NCBI GenBank assembly: GCA_030848705.1
Contig: JAUIZM010000016.1
Coordinates: 1,178,001-1,242,000 of the forward strand
DNA from: Heracleum sosnowskyi
Lineage: Eukaryota > Streptophyta > Magnoliopsida > Apiales > Apiaceae
DNA: 64,000 bases
Direction of reading: 5' to 3'
The notes under the pieces are model-generated. The model saw only the letters and a program-made list of their open reading frames with translations, did no database searches and was not told the DNA's origin. Positions 21,228-33,180 of this stretch are shown here, in pieces (position 1 is the first letter of the stretch; each line of letters starts with the position of its first letter). A program made the position numbers and the translations under genes.

Positions 21228-24200
21228 CTAAATTCTTTGATAGAACAGATTCATCTTCAAGAAGTTGGATAACAACCTTTCTTCTTTTTCTTCAAGAATT
21301 TGAATCAGTCTTTCCTTAAGATTTCTGAGTTCTTCATCTTCCTTATTAATCTGGTAAATAGTTGCTCTGAGATTTTGTATGGAGCTTCTCTGTAGACTGT
21401 GCTCTTCAAGCAAAAGATAAGCAATTTCCTTCCCATCAGGATTAAGACTAAGTTGTGTCATACCAAAAGTTACTTCTTTAACAGCAGTACCCCTTTGCAT
21501 TTCCACATATTGACCTCTTTGATTTAAATACATGGGAGTATAATTACCATTGAAATTTCTGTTTCCATCCAGTCTTCTTCTTATTGTTGACAAGATCATA
21601 TCACTCCACACTTTGCACACTTTATTCTTCCATCTTAACAGATAGTGAACATATTTCAGTTCCTGTGTAGTTTTCATCAGCAAATCTTGAATGGACAGAA
21701 TCTTCACACTACCATCTTTCATGAAGTACAGAAGCTTTTCTTTCTTTTCAATACCATCATGACAATCTATAACTATATCAACAGCTAATAAATTGTTCAG
21801 GTTTTCAGAAGCTAAAGTACCTCCAATTTCAGTCAAGGAGTATGGATCAACATATGACATATTTAGATATTCAGCATCCCTCTGTCCAATACCTCCTCTT
21901 GAATTACTTGTCAATTGCTTCATATTTGAAAACATTCGTAGCCAGAGTGCTTTTGATCTAACCATATCAGACAAATCAACAACACTTGAAGCATTTGTTA
22001 TAATTCCTCCATTCTGAAAATTGATAGGTGTATAACACCTCAGTGTACTTATGTGTTTCCACTTCTTATCCTTTTCTTTTTCAAAAGCATAGCTTCTTTC
22101 TAGTAAAGATTCCCGTCTGCTTGGATTTCTCCACAATATTTCGTTTGAGTGATTAAGCCTTTGTACATAGAGATTGAAATCTCTATTTGTTGTTCTTGTA
22201 ATTTCTCTTCTTCTGGCTTCTTCTTCTTCATCCACTTCCTTGTTGTGAGAATCAACCACAGTAGATAAGATTAACAACTCAATCTCTTGCAGAATTTCAG
22301 ATTCATCAGGATCTTGAACATTGTCAGGAACAATATCAGGATTAGAATCTTCAATTTGATTTGTATTGCAGAGAATTAATTGTCTTGGTCTTCTTCTCAA
22401 TTCAGGTTCTTCTTCAATAAACTCCTTATCTTCCTTCTCAATGATATCCTTGATAACAGGATCTATTAGACTTTGTGAAGCTTAAGGAATTTCTTCAAGT
22501 AATAAACCTCTAGACCTTGTCTGTCTAGGCACTGTATGAGTTGAAGAACCTATTCTACCTCTTCTAGCACCTCTCCTACCTCTGCCTCCTCTACCTCTAG
22601 AAGGAGCAGGGTTATTAAAGCTTTCCATCACTTCTCTCTGTTGTCTTAAGAATTCTTCATGTGAGAGATCAGGATATTCTTCACTTGCTGTAGAGAGTGC
22701 TTTTCTAGCAAATAATTATTGAACTCTTTTATCAGTGTGATATAGAGTAACAATTCTGCCATATTTTGTAGTAAACTTCTGGAATAGGTTTGATGTATCT
22801 TCAGGATTATCAATAATCACATCTTCATCTCCTTCAGGAATTGTAGCAAGAGTCTGTACATGAACAGGCATCAGGATTTGATCACCTGTCAGTATTTGTT
22901 CTTCCGTCAGGATCTGAGATTGCACCAATGTTCTTACTGTCTTAACTCCAGAATCAGAAACATGAGTTGACTGCGTTGTTTGACTTTGAGAAGTTTGAAT
23001 TGTCTTCATAACAGCAGCATCAGAGGTTTCTCCTTGTAGAATTTTGTCACCACCATCATTTCCAGTATTATCATCATCATTATTTCTCAATACTAGATTA
23101 GGTGTACATTTTGTCTAACTTACCTTCTCCCCCTTTTTGACATCAGTATTTGACAATATATTCAAAATTAAGGCAAGAGATGTTTGAATGTCAGTTACCT
23201 TTGTATCAAGAGAATCAATCCTGTTGTTGATTGAAGACTGTTCAACAATGATTGACTTAACTTGGGATTCCACTACCCTGAGTTGAAGAGCAGTAGGCAC
23301 CTTTGTAAATCTATGAGAAATATCAGTCCTTACTTTGTCAGTAGAATCTTTGACAGAATCTATTTCAGGTTTGAGGCTTTTGGATAACAGAGTAGTAGCC
23401 TTCAAATGATTCTTCAAATCATCATTTTGAATCAACTTAGCAGCATTATAAACATGATCCAATGCATATGGATAGCTTACAGAATCATGGGACTTGTACC
23501 AGTCAGTTTCCCATTGTTGCAATTTCAGCTGCTCAGCAGGATCAATCTCAGAAGGAACAGAAAAGTCTTGTCTGAAGTCTTTTCCAGTAGTAGCCTTGCC
23601 AGCCATAAATGTGCTTGAGGAACCAAAGTTAGTTCCAAGACTAGATTTTAAAACTCTGGCAAGTTGTTCCTTCTCTTCGTTATTATCATCATCACTATCA
23701 TCAGAATCATCATCATCGGTATCATGAGTAACGTCAGGATCAGGAATAGCTATACCTTTCAGTTTATCCTGTGAATCTGTGATAGGATGGTCCATTGGTC
23801 GTGATCTTAGTGGCTGTATAAGAATTGGCTCAGCATCAGGAGCACCACTAGCATCAGGAGCAACACCGTCAGGATTTGATGAGCTTGCATCAGTATCTGT
23901 TACTGATGGTTCTTGTGTAGCATGAGGTTCTGAAGCTGCTTCAACACTTTGAGTTGGAGGTTCTTGTGGGCTTCCCTCATTGACAGTGTCCTTAACCAAT
24001 CTTTGAACTTCATCTGCACCAGAAATCCCTTGAGCATTGTCAGGAAATTTCTCAGAAACTGTAGCTTGGCCTGCATCTTCACTTTGAGAAGATGGTTCTT
24101 GTGTGACAATTCCAATTGCTAAGCCTCCACTCAAACTTTGATTGAGTGGTTCTTGTGTGGCTGGATCATCAATAAGAGCTGCTGAACCACTTTGAGGTCC

Positions 24201-25136
24201 AGGTTCTTGTGGGCTTGATCCCTTCAGTTTCTTCTGTCTAGAGAACACTAACTCCCCTGCTTTCCTTATCTTTTCCATTGGATGTTTAATCCCAAGATTG
24301 GAAGTAGCAACACCATACTTCTCTCATGAAATATCAACATGTCTTTTTATTGGAGAGTCCTGTGCTGGAGAGTCTGAAATAGTAACGACTTGACTTGGTG
24401 CAGCATCAGGAATACTAACATCAGGATTTGCTTGAGCAGCAAAATTTGATTGCTCATTAAGAATAGAAGTGTCATGTACATCAGTATCCTGCTTCTTTTC
24501 GAAAGGAATATGATACCTGCCCTTAGATAATTTCCTTTTCTTCTATGGTGTAGATAATGGTACCACAGCTTCAATAGCAGTATCAGCAACTTCCTTATTC
24601 ACATTCATTATAGAGGATATAGGTAAATCATCCTCTGAATCAGTCTCATCCCTGAGCACTAACTTTCTTTTAGCAGAAACAGCCTCAACACCCTTAGCAG
24701 CTTTCTTCACCAGGACCCCTTGTACACCCCCTTGTAACTTCTTTTTAGTGAGTGGTGTAGAAGAAAAATCCTTTGAACCTGATTGCCTTCCTAACACATC
24801 AGTTCTAGCTGATTTCTTTGATTTTACAACTAATGTCTTTTGAGAGATAGTAGAGGTGGTTGTTAACTGTTTAGACTGTTTGGGATGAATGCTTGTGTCA
24901 GGAACAAGGTGTGATGGACCTTGCCCCATAGCATTAGAAAGTAGTCCATAACAAGTAGGCATTTTCTGATGTAAGAAAAACCAAACCTCATCAGGAATAA
25001 AAGTATTGCCAATAAAACCATTTGCCTTATCAGGATTAAAAAAAAAATTGATATGAATTGAAAATAAAATTTCATTTAAGAAAACAAATTTTATTTCAAT
25101 AATCCTGAAAAATGTTTTTGTTTTAAAAATCACCAA
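21228..25136 (-). pseudogene. Element C third ORF, C-terminal part, broken by several stops
   Basis: The minus strand carries a long reading region in pieces: about 25136-24543, 24278-23115, 23090-22716 and 22400-21228, separated by stops or shifts. Recognisable stretches are GFIGNTFIPDEVWFFLHQKM, a Ser/Gln/Pro-rich repeat region with several QEP words, an acidic run near 23690-23720, coiled-coil-like sequence, an Arg/Gly-rich segment near 22560-22620 and a conserved C-terminus ending in EERLLSNFLKMNLFYQ. Element I (33181-35663) has the same protein in the opposite orientation, which confirms the frame. The N-terminal domain seen in A and H is missing: no equivalent lies upstream of 25136. 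The protein is env-like only by position; its function is unknown. Confidence 0.8.
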
Positions 25137-25254
25137 ATTAATGATGTAGAACCCACTGAAACATTCTTACCATTTATCAAGGCAAAATAGTCATGGAAAA
25201 CTGAACCGTCGCCTCGAGAATAAGCAAATGACCTGCAGCCTTAACAAATAATCT

Positions 25255-25262
25255 CTATAAAA
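25255..25262 (+). promoter_or_regulatory. TATA box of the plus-strand gene inside element C
   Basis: TATAAAAG in the context CTCTATAAAAGAGAGTG, 102 bases before the ATG at 25364. It is a near-consensus plant TATA box, placed for a leader of about 75 nt. Confidence 0.55.
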
Positions 25263-25363
25263 GAGAGTGTTAAATAGTAATATCATTTACCATCAAAAAT
25301 ACACAAACCCTCTCCACAGAGAAAAAGAAACTTACGAAAACCTTTCACCTTCTTCTTTTCTTC

Positions 25364-25774
25364 ATGGCTGCTAACCATCCACCAAACAACTTACCAGTTG
25401 AAGATCTTGATGTAATCTGGCAAGAGATGGATGAGGTTCTGGCTGAAATCGCAGAGCATGAAGAACCTCAACCTATTCCTGATCCTCAGGAACATGAGGC
25501 TTTTGTGAATGCAATGGCTGAAGTGCTTCTTCATAACTTCCATCAGGCAAACCCTGAATGGAATCCTCTTGACAATCTCATCATTGTCAATGAAGAGGAT
25601 GAAGACGATGAGGATGTAGATGATGATGACGTTGAGGAGCTCGAACGAGAGCTTGAGAGAAGAAAGAGAATCCGTGATGCTTGTATGTCATGCACGGTGG
25701 AGGCACGGAAGGGTCCTGATGGACACGGTGACGATCCACCTTCAAGTGCATCAGCTCCTCTTCTTGTCCTTTAA
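25364..25774 (+). CDS. Small acidic protein gene on the opposite strand inside element C, 136 residues
   Basis: ATG at 25364 (MAANHPPNNLPVEDLDVIW) to TAA at 25774. The frame is intact although the surrounding gag, pol and third ORF are all broken. The N-terminal half is Asp/Glu-rich with EHEEPQPIPDPQEHEAF; then come a run of about 15 Asp/Glu residues with few breaks, a basic helix (LERELERRKRIRDAC) and a Ser/Pro-rich tail. No signal peptide or membrane segment is seen. A TATA box stands upstream, the leader is pyrimidine- and A-rich, and the 3' flank resembles a plant terminator. I recognise no family. It could be a captured host gene, an extra gene of this retrotransposon family, or a chance frame; the promoter-like context argues for a real gene. 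Confidence 0.5.
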   Translation: MAANHPPNNLPVEDLDVIWQEMDEVLAEIAEHEEPQPIPDPQEHEAFVNAMAEVLLHNFHQANPEWNPLDNLIIVNEEDEDDEDVDDDDVEELERELERRKRIRDACMSCTVEARKGPDGHGDDPPSSASAPLLVL

Positions 25775-26202
25775 GGATGGAACAAGAGACCTTCCAATCC
25801 TGATGGACTGTGAAGCTGCTCAGGAGCATTCATGCTAATTCGCAGGGCACGTGTTCCTGGGTAGAGAAATAGACTAGGAAATAATATGTAATTTCCTTTT
25901 TCATTTGTAATGAATCTTCAAGAATGAATGAAATTTATCGTATTTCTCAATTATTCTTTTTCTTCTTAGCTTTCTTGCATAAATTGTTAGTAACACTGCA
26001 TTGGATACATAGCATGATGAATAGTAATCTCTGATAAAAGATAAATTGAAATTAAAAATTAAAATTTAAGACTTAATCAAAGACTAAGTATAAATTTTAT
26101 TTTACAGAGAATACCAGCAATGTTGATGTCAAGTTATCATAGAACCTCTGGTTTTTACCAGCTTCAAACTCTTTCAGAATGACCATCAAGATTTGATAGT
26201 CA
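25775..26202 (+). other. 3' flank of the small gene and junction to the truncated pol of element C
   Basis: It is AT-rich with GTAATTTCC, TTGTAATGAATC and AATGAATGAAAT words near 25885-25935, of the kind found around plant polyadenylation sites. After about 25980 I see no signal. RT and RNase H coding sequence would be expected to lie between here and 26203, and is absent. Confidence 0.5.
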
Positions 26203-28203
26203 TCAGGATTTTCTCTCTGTAGCTTTGTTTCTGATTATTACACCATCAGAATCAATCTTATTCTTGAAAATCCACATTGTACCAACAATTGATCTGTTCT
26301 TTGGTCTTGGTACCAGTTTCCAGACTTCATTTCTTTCAAATTCATTCAATTCTTCTTGCATTGCAGTAACCCAATCAGCATCTTTGAGTGCATCTTCAAC
26401 TTTCTTAGGTTCCTCCTTGGATAGAAAGTTATTGTATAGACATTCATTCTGTGTTGCACTTCTTGTCTGAACACCTACATCAGAATCTCCAATGATCAAA
26501 TCAGGAGTATGACTTGCAGTCCATTTCCTTGCTGGTGGTAAATCATTCCTTGATGTAGATGCTCCCCCTGGATTGGTGTTATCTTGATTTGAAGAATTTG
26601 CTTCAGTAGAAGCTCCCCCTGAATAATTGATATCCCTTCCTGATGAATTATCAGGATCATCACTTGAATCAGTATCTGATGAATTCTGTCCTGATGATTG
26701 AGTTGACTCTGAACTTGTAGTAGAATGTTGTTGCTCCCCCTCAACATTTGCACTACTAGTTGTATTACCATTATTTGCATTATCAGAGTTAGCACCATCA
26801 GTATTTGGTGTGACATCAGGATTTGATGGATCATCAGGATCTGATTCACTTTCTTCAGGTTCCTTGGTAGCTTCATTTTCAAAAGTCAGCCTTTCATGAG
26901 AGTCTTCATTGATTCAAGTTATCTTCTTATCATCAAAAGATACATGTATTGACTCCATGACAGTTCTTGTTCTCAAATTAAAAACTCTGAAGGCTCTTGA
27001 TGCAGGATAGCCTATGAAAATTCCTTCATCAGCCTTTGTTTCAAATTTCCCTAGCTGTTCAGGATGAGTTCTGAGAACAAAATATTTACAGCCAAACACA
27101 TGCAGATGCTTCAAACTTGGTTTCTTCTCCTTGAGAGATTGATAAGGAGTAACACCATGTCTGTTTATCAATATGAGATTTTGAGTATAGCATGTTGTGT
27201 TGACTGCTTCTGCCCAGAAATATGTTGGCAATTTAGCTTCTTCCAACATAGTTCAGCCAGCTTCAATAAGAGTTCTATTTTTCCTTTCAACTACTCCATT
27301 TTGCTGAGGTGTGCCAGGGGCAGAGAATTGTTGAATAATTCCTTTGTATTTACAGAACTCTTCCGTCTTTGAATTCTTAAATTCAGTACCATTATCACTT
27401 CTCATAATCTTGACTTTGTACTTTGTGGTTGTCTCAATCATCCTCACATGATCCAACAGTATTTCAGAAGTTTCATCTTTTATGTGCAGAAAATACACCC
27501 AGGTGAATCTAGAATATTCATCAACAATTACAAGAGTGTACCTTTTCTTACTGATGGTCATAATGTTGACTGGACCAAATAGATCAAGATGCAGCATATG
27601 ATATGGTTCTTCAATAGAGGATTCAGATTTACTCTTGAATGATGTCCTTCTCTGTTTAGCCTTTTGACATGCATCACAGAGTCCATTTGGAGTATATAAC
27701 ACATTTGGAAATCCTCTAACTAAATCTTTCTTAACCAACTCATTGATATTGCTGAAGTTGAGATGAGAAAGCTTCTTGTGCCAATTCCAACTTTCATCTA
27801 CTGTTGCTGTAGTGATGAGACATGTAGGAGAGCCATCAGTATTTGATTGAATGTTGGATTCATATATGTTACCATGCCTGTAGCCAGTCAATGCAATCTT
27901 TCCTGTTTCTTTGCTGACTACTTCACAATGTGTGGAATAGAAGTTGACATGATAACCTATGTCAGTGATTTGACTAATACTCAACAGGTTGTGTTTTAGT
28001 CCCTTCACTAGAGCTACTTGTTCAATGATGACATTTCCAATGATTATATTGTCATATCCCAAAGTTTGTCCAATGTTGTCATCTCCATAAGACACAGTTG
28101 GGCCAGCTTTTTCCTCATATTCTGATAACAGGGCCTTGTTTCCAGTCATGTGCACAGAGCATCCACTATCCATGACTAACACATTTTTCCTTTTTCCCTG
28201 CAA
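26203..28203 (-). pseudogene. pol: Element C pol: protease and integrase, truncated at the start of RT
   Basis: Frames at 28203-27253, 27249-26914 and 26499-26203 make one broken pol. The first has the protease (MDSGCSVHMTGNKALL), the HHCC region (SWNWHKKLSHLNFSNINEL) and the integrase core (LDLFGPVNIM, SDNGTEF, NGVVERKNR). A stop (TGA) near 27252 interrupts the integrase. The linker (about 26500-26900) is Ser/Asn/Asp-rich and shifted in frame. The last piece has NEVWKLVPRPKNRSIVGTMW, the very start of the RT region, and ends at NKATERKS: everything with the RT catalytic YVDD and RNase H is missing. In element A the equivalent sequence continues for about 500 residues. Confidence 0.88.
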
Positions 28204-30533
28204 TCAGAATAGAAACTCACTAGTTAGAACATATAGGAACTCATACATGTTGGGTTCCTTTTCCATGCAATTTATTAATTTTAACAGCAGAAGACTTTCT
28301 GACTTTAGCAGTCCTGATAGGATTTATTCCATCAGGATTTGCTTTGTCATATCAGTATTAACAAAAGCATGCTTCACTATGACATTCTCAATTCTACCAG
28401 ACTTTGTACTATTATCAATCTTAGGCAATGGATCATAAAAGTTATAGTACAAATCATGATAATCTTTACAAGTATAAATAGAATGCCATATACTACCACA
28501 ATGAAAACAGGACTTCTATGGTTTATAAAATACTGATCTACTCCTGACATCAGAAATAGGAATTTCAGTACTTTTCTTTAAACTCTTTTTACAATCAATA
28601 GCAAGATGATTAGAGTTACCACAGGTAAAACAACTTTTCCTAGGTGCATTTGGGATATATTTATAACCATTCTCTTTATTAATCCTAATTTTACCATTCC
28701 TGTTTCTCTTAACATGGTAGCTTCCTTTTCCCTATCTGTAACCTCACAGATTTTATCCTTGACTTGTTTCTGAGACAGTAAACCTACATTCTTAGAGATT
28801 TTATTCAAGACAGGTTTAGACTTTACAAGATTTATACTTTGAGCAGAAGTAGATCCTTTTTCAAAAATTGAATTAGAATCTTTACCAAAAACAAAATCAA
28901 CAGGAATAATCTTAGATTTGGTTTTGTCTATAACATGTCTATAGGTTTTTGGACTAACTGTCTCATCAATGACAATTTTCTCTTTCAATTTCTTATCTTC
29001 ATCTGACTTATAACCTAGACACTCTTTCTAGTTCTTAGAGGTATTAATCTCATGAAATCTTCTACCAGAGTGTGTCCAAGTTCTGATTTTCTCATTAGCA
29101 TCCTCAAGTTCTTTTTCTAGTGCAGTACATTAGAGTTTCATCTCTAAATACATGTGTTTAGCATTATCACATTCTATCTGTACTTTTTGCATATGAGAAA
29201 ATTCAGCTTCTAAATGTTCATTCCTTTTCCTAAGTTCAGACATCTCAGATAAGATTCTAGAATTCTCAGCAGTTTGACTTCTAAAGCTAATATGCAATGA
29301 CTTTAGAAAACGTCTTAACTCAGAAGCATTATCAGTATCAAAATCAAAGATAGTATTAGGTACCTTATCATCAGGAATAGCAATATCATCAGTATTGGCC
29401 ATCAGGGCAAAGTTGACCACCTCAGTATCAGATTCTGAGGAGGAGTCCATCCAATCCTTGCTTGATGTGATGAGTGCCTTTGTCTTCTTGCACTCAGAAG
29501 CAAAGTGACCCATACCATTACACTTGTAGCATCTAACCTTTGACTTGTCAAATTTGCTACCCTTGCTGTCCTTTTTGATATTCTTGTCTTTGTCTACATT
29601 GAAAGTCCTTTTCTGGAAGTTGCCTTGTCTTCTAGCCTTCCTGAACTTCATCTTTTTGAAGCTTCTGACAATCATAGCAACCATCTCTTCCATGTCTGAG
29701 TCAGAAGAGTCATCATCAATATTGGCATCAGGATTGCCATCAGTATCTGATGATGAGTCATCAGGATCTGACTCAACTATTTTTGTTTTCCTTCTAGAGA
29801 TCTCCACAGCTTTTCCTTTTGATCTAGCCTCTGCTTTCAAAGCAATAGATTTTGCCTTGCTGCCTTTCTTATTCTTTCTCTGTTGAACTTCAAGATCATG
29901 AGTTCTTAACATTCCATAGACTTCATCAAGAGACACAGTGTTGAGATCATACTGATGTCTAATGATCGAGGTCTGAGTATCCCATTCTTCAGGTAAAGCT
30001 CTTAGAAACTTGGTGTTTGAATCTTCAGTTTCATATTCTTTGTCAACTAAAGATAAACTGTTCAGGAGTGTCAGAAATCTATCATATAAATCAGTCAGGC
30101 TCTCATCAGGTTTAGCATCGAATTGTTCATATTCTTGAATCAAAAGAGCCCTTCTGTTCTTCTTGACAGATGCAGATCCTTGGCACTGAGTTTCCAAAGT
30201 ATCCCAGATTTCTTTTGCAGACTTGCATGCAATCACTATGCTGGACATGACAGCATCAAGACTACTGTGCAGAATATTCTTTATCTTTGGTTCTCTGAGC
30301 ACATGAGCTTTTTCTTCTGGAGTCCATTCACTCTTTTCCTTGACCACATAGTGTTCAGGTACAGTTTCTGTCCGTTCTATGATCCTTGTAGGAATATATG
30401 GTCCATCACAAATCCTGTCCAAATAGTCAGGATCCATAGCCTCCAGGTACATCAACATCTTTACCTTCCATGTTGGATATTCTGATTTCTTCAGGATGGG
30501 AATTTTCATACTTTCATACTTGGTTGTCGACAT
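28204..30533 (-). pseudogene. gag: Element C gag, broken by stops in its second half
   Basis: ATG at 30533 (MSTTKYESMKIPILKK) opens a frame to a stop at 29130, covering the copia gag domain (YPTWKVKMLMYLEAMDPDYL, AKEIWDTLE, LRALPEEWD), an acidic stretch and a CCHC knuckle (CYKCNGMGHFASEC). Further stops lie near 29035-29130, and the frame resumes at about 28988-28578. Two more CCHC knuckles can be read near 28600-28640 (CFTCGNSNHLAIDC) and 28475-28515 (CFHCGSIWHSIYTC). The three-knuckle layout is the same as in element A, so A and C are related families. Confidence 0.85.
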
Positions 30534-30568
30534 CTTAGATCGTATCTGATTCAAATTTAAATCAGTTT

Positions 30569-30580
30569 GCTCTGATACCA
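30569..30580 (-). promoter_or_regulatory. Primer binding site of element C
   Basis: The minus strand reads TGGTATCAGAGC two bases after the LTR end, the usual initiator-Met tRNA type site. Confidence 0.88.
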
Positions 30581-30582
30581 AT

Positions 30583-31123
30583 TGTTGCCCAGTAATAAAC
30601 AATTGTAGAAGGGGGGTTGAATACAATTGTATAAGATTTTCGACTAAGTAAGATATATATCACAATATGAAAGAATGATAACAGCTTTATTAAATCTGAT
30701 ATAAAACTGTTACAAACTCTCTCAAGAAATTCTGAGTTCTTGAGAGCTGTTAGGTTACAAAAATACTCGTGTATGCGATTGATCTCGTCTCAATCGATTA
30801 CAAAACCAAAACCTAAACTGTGTTTATATACTACACAGCTTCTCTATCAATGTAAGTCCTAATCAATTACAAAGATTGAAACCTATCCTAAATTGATAGC
30901 TACATTCTTACAGACCAGGAACCGACAGAATAATCTTCCTTATTTAACTAGACTCCAAATATAACTCGAAGTAGAAATCCTGATCAGCTTCCAGTCCTGA
31001 TGATCAATCCTGATCCCAGTCCTGATATTCATTCTGATCCTGACGACCATGCAATCCTGATGACGTCAGTAATCCTGATCAGTTGAGTCTAGATCCTGAT
31101 GATCATTGAATCCTGATCTAACA
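30583..31123 (-). repeat. 5' LTR of element C (541 bp)
   Basis: It begins TGTTGCCCAGTAATAAAC and ends CTGATCTAACA on the plus strand. A TATATAAAC box lies on the minus strand at 30830-30822. Differences from the 3' LTR include one base lost near 30850 and about nine substitutions. Confidence 0.93.
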
Positions 31124-32118
31124 CCACCCCTTGTGCTATTTGAAGAGGAAGAACCACCTCTCTGAAACCTGGGCTTGAACTTAAGATTGGGATTCCTTCT
31201 GAATTTGAATTTGCCAAACTTCCTCACTATCATTGCCAAATCACCATCCTCCAGCTGATCAATTTCTTCCAAAGAATAGAAGTCACCACCAGATTGATCA
31301 TTGGATGTTAAGCCATATTCAGCTACAATAACATCCGTGTCAGAACTAGAAGATTGAACAACCTTCACTTCCAGTTGCTGTGTGACTTCTGTTGCCAATG
31401 CAGTAGAAGTACTAACTATCTTTCCAGTTCCATATATCTCCTTTTGTTTAATCTGCTCCAGCTCATAGGTCTTCAGAACACCATAAAGTCTTTCCAAAGA
31501 AATCTCTCCAAGATCTCTTGCTTCTCTGATTGCAGATATTTTGTGCTCCAAATGAGATGGAAGTGTCGGGAGGAACTTCTTGTTAATCTCCTTGATAGTA
31601 TAGTGCTTTCCATTGAAATTCAGATCATTTATCAATTTGTTGTATCTCTCAAAAACCTCAGAGATACCTTCACCAGGGTTTGATCTGAAATGCTCATATG
31701 AAGAGGTGAGAATTTCCAACTTATTCTCTCTAACTTCCTCTGTCCCCTCATTGATTATCTCTATTGTGTCCCAAATGTGTTTGGCAGTAACACAGTTTAG
31801 AACATGATTATGCATGATAGGATCAAGACAATCAACCAGTATCAACTGTAAACAGACATCCAGGGAAGCATCCTCTTTCTCATCAGATGTGTAGTCCTTG
31901 GGATCCCCGGGGTACATCCTAGCAGCTCTAGTTATAACATTATTCTCTATCTGCTCTTCCTCTACAATCATAGGAAGTTTAAGACCATTTTTCAGCACTT
32001 CAAGATATTTAACATTTTCCACTTGAAGAAACAGGAGCATCTTCTTCTTCCACATAGGATAATGCTCCTTACTGAACAAGGGAATCTTTACTGTACCAAC
32101 TTTCTGAGTAGTAGACAT
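31124..32118 (-). pseudogene. gag: Element B gag, N-terminal part
   Basis: ATG at 32118 (MSTTQKVGTVKIPLFSKEHY) opens a frame covering the copia gag domain (WKKKMLLFLQ, AKHIWDTIEIINEGTEEVRE, SNPGEGISEVFERYNKL). It is cut at the C insertion, just before the zinc knuckle that is found at 20125-20578. It is close to element F gag throughout and has no stop of its own. The last 15 or so codons of the apparent frame belong to the C LTR. Confidence 0.9.
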
Positions 32119-32204
32119 TTTTGAGATTTTTGATGAATAATAAAAATTTTAGAGTTAAGAAAAAATCATAAAAAATGGATCTTTGATTAGTATATCAATC
32201 AAAA

Positions 32205-32217
32205 GGCTCTGATGCCA
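32205..32217 (-). promoter_or_regulatory. Primer binding site of element B
   Basis: The minus strand reads TGGCATCAGAGCC two bases from the LTR; element F has the same variant (TGGCATCAGAGCC). It differs from the common TGGTATC form by one base. Confidence 0.85.
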
Positions 32218-32219
32218 AT

Positions 32220-33180
32220 TGTTAGGTCCTGATATGTTTGTAGAAGGGGGGTTGAATACAAACAGTACTATTTAATCGAATTTGTATTGTTGAAGATTTA
32301 ACAATTACAATAACAAATTTACTGCAGAATAAAATGAAACAAGATTCAAGTTAAATAAAACTATATTGAACTTGAAGGGTGTTACAAATCAGTGTACAGA
32401 TTACAGAGTTCTTGTTAAAACAAATCTAGAATAAATTCGACATGAAGTTATCTATATTTGTAATAAAAGGATCGAATACTAAAAAGTAGTTCGATATAAT
32501 TTCTAGGGATTATAATCCGTTAGATTGTCAAAGCAATACAAGTAGTTGAATTCTAGTGGATTGGATATAACATTAATGTCTAGAATTGATTACAATGAAT
32601 AACTTGAAGGCTTTGCAGTTGGTTCGTTTAATGGCAGAGTAAAGGATTTGAAGTTATGATCTTTCTGTCTTGTGTAAAATGATACTGTCTCTTTTGATCA
32701 TTCACTTGTACTACTAGTATTAATTTGATAGTACTACTAGTACTAACTAGAACTAGAAATAATTCAATTCTAATTTATTTACTTAATTGATTTAATAAAT
32801 GAATTAATTCTAAACGAATTAATTCATAGATTAAATAAATTAAGTTATTGACTTAAATAATTCAATAAATAAATTAATTCTTGAGAATTAAGTTATAAAT
32901 AAAATTACTTAAGATTTAGATTGATTAATTTAATATATGAATTAATTCTGGAAGAATTAATTCATTGATTAAATTAATTATCTTATAGAATAAATTAAGA
33001 GAGAATTAAAACTAATTCTAAGAACCACTTAAATTGATGACGAACTTCCACTGAATGACGTTGACACTCCATGTACTGTCTGGTTCATGAGTGACTAACT
33101 TTAATGACTGTTCTTCATCTTTTAACTTTAAGCTGTGGTTCTTTCTCCTTCTACTTAACAGAGGATGCATATGCCTTTCA
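32220..33180 (-). repeat. 5' LTR of element B (961 bp)
   Basis: Plus-strand ends are TGTTAGGTCCTGATATG and CATATGCCTTTCA. The outer end pairs with the start of the F LTR (TGAAAGGCATATG, opposite orientation), which fixes the boundary. The middle has TACTACTAGTA-type repeats (about 32708-32755) and long AATTAATT-rich stretches (32760-33010). Confidence 0.85.

Larger units (their letters stand above)
20579..31123 (-). mobile_element. Element C: Ty1-copia element lacking RT and RNase H, inserted in element B gag
   Basis: It has LTRs of 542 bp (20579-21120) and 541 bp (30583-31123) that differ at about ten places by eye. The flanking bases are CCACA on the left and CCACC on the right; element F shows the undisturbed site, so this fits a 5 bp duplication with one later change. 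The minus strand carries a primer site, a gag broken by stops, pol with protease and integrase only, and the C-terminal part of the third ORF. Between pol and the third ORF is a plus-strand transcription unit (25255 to about 25940). C cannot make its own RT; if it moved in this state, it moved in trans. Element I is a relative. Confidence 0.9.
8761..33180 (-). mobile_element. Element B: older Ty1-copia element split by insertions of A, E and C
   Basis: Pieces of one minus-strand element can be laid end to end: 5' LTR (32220-33180), primer site, gag N-terminus (31124-32118), gag middle (20125-20578), gag C-terminus joined to pol (8761-10340). The breaks are filled by C (20579-31123), E (10341-20119) and A (ends at 8760). 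Each piece matches the continuous gag and pol of element F (41803 onwards, same family), which fixes their order. B itself is damaged by stops and a deletion. Its right end abuts third-ORF coding sequence of element I, so B inserted into I. The remaining pol and the 3' LTR lie left of the window, beyond A. Confidence 0.88.

Noticed and set aside
21228..25136. Calling the third ORF a true envelope gene
   Set aside because: No signal peptide, fusion segment or membrane anchor could be seen; the position after pol alone is not enough.
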